From positions 1,054,001-1,118,000 of the forward strand of contig JAEPMJ010000001.1 in NCBI GenBank assembly GCA_017644005.1: a stretch of DNA of 64,000 nucleotides, read 5' to 3'. The translations under genes and the position numbers were made by a program. Every line of letters begins with the position of its first letter. Position 1 is the stretch's first letter. Of this stretch, positions 63,201 through 64,000 are shown in pieces. The notes beneath the pieces were generated by a model. That model did not search any database. It saw only the letters and a program-made list of their open reading frames with translations, and had not been told where the DNA came from. This DNA is from Rhizobiaceae bacterium. GTDB lineage: Bacteria; Pseudomonadota; Alphaproteobacteria; Rhizobiales; Rhizobiaceae.

Positions 63201-63849
63201 GGGCTCCGGCGTGGAACGCGACATCACCGCGGCGATGGAGTGGTATGACCGGGCCGCCAAACAGGGCAACGCCAGCGCAATGCACAATCTTGCCGTGCTG
63301 TACGCCATGGGCGGAGCCGACAATTCGCCTGACAATGACAGGGCCGCACGCTGGTTCCTGGAGGCGGCCGAACTCGGCGTGACCGACAGCCAGTACAATC
63401 TGGGCATTCTCGCGGCCAAGGGCACAGGCGTGCCGCAAAGCCTCGAAGACAGCTACAAGTGGTTCGCTCTGGTGGCCAAGACGGGCGACCGCGACGCCGC
63501 CGCCAAACGTGACGAGATCGCCAAGGCCCTGCGTCCCGAACAGCTTGAAAAAGCACGCCAGACGGTCGAACTTTGGAAAGCCCGCCCGGTACTTCCGGAA
63601 GCCAACATTGCCGATATTCCCGAAGAGTGGACCGAGGGCGACTCACAGACGGCAAGCGTCGATGTCGAGAAGGCAGTCCGCAATATCCAGGCCATTCTCA
63701 ACAACAACGGCTATGATGCAGGGCCCGCCGACGGTGTGATGGGCGCCAAGACGCAGGCCGCGATCAGGGCCTTCCAGGCGGCCAATGGCATGGAAGCCGA
63801 CGGCCAGGTCGACGACGAACTGGTGAAGGCACTGCTGGCGCTCAACTGA
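60226..63849 (+). CDS. podJ: PodJ-like polarity / localisation factor
   Basis: About 1,207 residues. A long N-terminal cytoplasmic part rich in coiled coil (repeated LDRIEARVTSLAHQIEELAEN-type heptads, residues ~90-640) precedes a low-complexity linker. One helix near 808-828 (TALMAATAIVVVVGTWQLGAALL) precedes a periplasmic part with four Sel1 repeats (AMFEIGNRYADGRGVAADMAAAAEWYERSAELG and later ones, ~930-1090) and a C-terminal peptidoglycan-binding domain (VRNIQAILNNNGYDAGPADGVMGAKTQAAIRAFQAANG). This order matches PodJ polar organisers. The start at 60226 or 60232 is uncertain; both are near a weak ribosome-binding site. Confidence 0.85.
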   Translation: MSMNNKRSYLESINAGRRRRPNPSFQDMDRTLARLEGRGETGREAFQAPRRGDRQRYREDDHNQFAGQYDRYDAPRGDVRQGSFDALARDMGRARQQEDSLGAVTRVASELQALREELRQQVGQGMRREFDSLRSDIERLSAMAPSSSAGEIGAEFERLSDAVRSLSERSDDRSVNMLRLELEKVKDTLGELAREETLRSVDRRWSSLESKLDRAPDRGQFEPTLKALNSQLERIGHAVDSLPESLSLRSLEDKLRGLAGTVDQFSANYGAQMPESFALIEQRLDEITRAIAASAENASSQTFNPEPFERIEARVTSLAHQIEELAENQTSEQVIDRLNALSHRVEEIAQRIEVPESAVEVLADQISAIAGKLEQDPARNYADVIFQGMEDRFAQISTLLEQRQGDAIEQGKQLFRELERRLETVSDKLDQRSAGAASDGADLVDAMERRFAELTANLETYRPATGDMQGMAGLEERLDDISRRLDNSGRDMAGIDPEVIRSLESQVAALSAHLQQPGQPLPEFEDISPRLDHIEQSLSQGREAMVEAARRAAQEAVSSLPPSAGGESLAAFSAELKAFEELSRKSDERNAKTFETIHDTLLKIVDRLGTLEQRGPAPEKVRKPEFAAADTPSIESDFGDDPQFDGPEPAVGPQVRSPAQAAAAAARQALGTGEETAEAGAEKRSMLGGLTRKFRKERKTAEAELAGSNAAGAPNLDEPLDPSAANQPMEPGSGAPNLDAIMKRVRSEEGGPGPASSMDAAKSDFIAAARRAAQAAAAEAEAMKRKGDGGGSGRKLGVGGILKGRSKTALMAATAIVVVVGTWQLGAALLSDDGTVEVAISEQEAIEPAPTPLSAEMVQQDPAVPTPAGEGETVIVNSARDAIMSSAPIDEAAESGKLDERMAAVEPITLPESVDAVDPATMDTSAPVEAGPVALREAADAGDAKAMFEIGNRYADGRGVAADMAAAAEWYERSAELGYAPAEYRLGNLYERGSGVERDITAAMEWYDRAAKQGNASAMHNLAVLYAMGGADNSPDNDRAARWFLEAAELGVTDSQYNLGILAAKGTGVPQSLEDSYKWFALVAKTGDRDAAAKRDEIAKALRPEQLEKARQTVELWKARPVLPEANIADIPEEWTEGDSQTASVDVEKAVRNIQAILNNNGYDAGPADGVMGAKTQAAIRAFQAANGMEADGQVDDELVKALLALN

Positions 63850-64000
63850 CGCCTGTAGCGCCTGCGAGCCGTCCTGGCGGTGGACACCAGCCCCGGCATT
63901 AGCCATTTGTGCGAGATTGGTTTGACTCGGCCACACTGTGGGCGCAAAACCGGCTTCTATTTCTAAGGCTTGTGGCGGGAAACGGGTGCCCGGCACGCGT
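63850..64000. other. Downstream sequence to the window edge
   Basis: I see no gene, hairpin terminator or RNA in the 151 bp after podJ. One GANTC (GACTC) lies near 63924. Confidence 0.5.

Noticed and set aside
61669..63438. 589-residue minus-strand frame opposite podJ
   Set aside because: Large but antisense to a protein with coiled coil, Sel1 and peptidoglycan-binding motifs. Long antisense frames are common in GC-rich DNA.

Overview
The window looks like chromosomal DNA of an alphaproteobacterium of the order Hyphomicrobiales (Rhizobiales), most like the Mesorhizobium/Phyllobacteriaceae group. The reasons are high G+C, a SAM-II riboswitch in front of metZ, GcrA with a cluster of GANTC sites, a PodJ-type polarity protein, class I lysyl-tRNA synthetase, the ngg-asnO osmolyte pair, a long double-domain dCTP deaminase, and a LuxI/LuxR system with a crotonase beside luxI. 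No species can be named from the sequence alone.

Layout. 1-4.6 kb: NAGGN osmoprotectant genes (ngg partial, asnO), a divergent MarR regulator with a clear operator, a PLP aminotransferase and mscL. 4.7-9 kb: an SSF-domain hybrid kinase and a NarL-type regulator, convergent, resembling CrbS/CrbR (MxtR/ErdR). 9-17.9 kb: small membrane/periplasmic proteins, DUF952, pyrD, a MATE exporter, an HDAC-fold deacetylase, a TadG-like VWA protein, tRNA-Gly(CCC), a voltage-gated K+ channel and a zinc-ribbon membrane protein. 18-24.7 kb: TRAP transporter dctP-dctQ-dctM with dctB-dctD and a near-perfect sigma-54 promoter ahead of dctP. 24.9-35.7 kb: housekeeping genes (dcd, SAM-II/metZ, a CDP-alcohol phosphatidyltransferase, apaG, hslO-argF-argD, gcrA, phoU, phoR, ppk2).

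35.8-39.0 kb is the main accessory feature: a complete, passenger-carrying IS1595-family transposon. It has 22-bp terminal inverted repeats (19/22 match), a perfect 8-bp target duplication, a transposase and four further genes: a lipoprotein, a basic protein coupled to the transposase, a DUF6471 protein and a membrane protein. Two copies of one palindromic operator lie in its divergent promoter region. It is inserted in the 3' end of a GT2 glycosyltransferase gene, and the lost 15 C-terminal codons can still be read on the far side, beside ppk2.

39-43.2 kb: that glycosyltransferase is the last gene of a luxI-crotonase-glycosyltransferase operon downstream of luxR, so a quorum-sensing-controlled polysaccharide function has probably been altered by the insertion. 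43.3-50.5 kb: a solute-binding protein, a sterol-desaturase-family protein, TerB, lysK, an SNase-fold protein, an S24/LexA-like regulator, an NTF2-like protein, a DsbA/HCCA-isomerase-type protein and a thioesterase. 50.5-59.8 kb: a fatty-acyl-CoA degradation cluster (fadJ, cysteine hydrolase, an internally deleted paiB, thiolase, GST, PaaI thioesterase, two acyl-CoA dehydrogenases) with a MerR regulator and a 30-bp perfect palindrome. 60.2-63.8 kb: a PodJ-like polarity protein with an upstream CtrA-like box.
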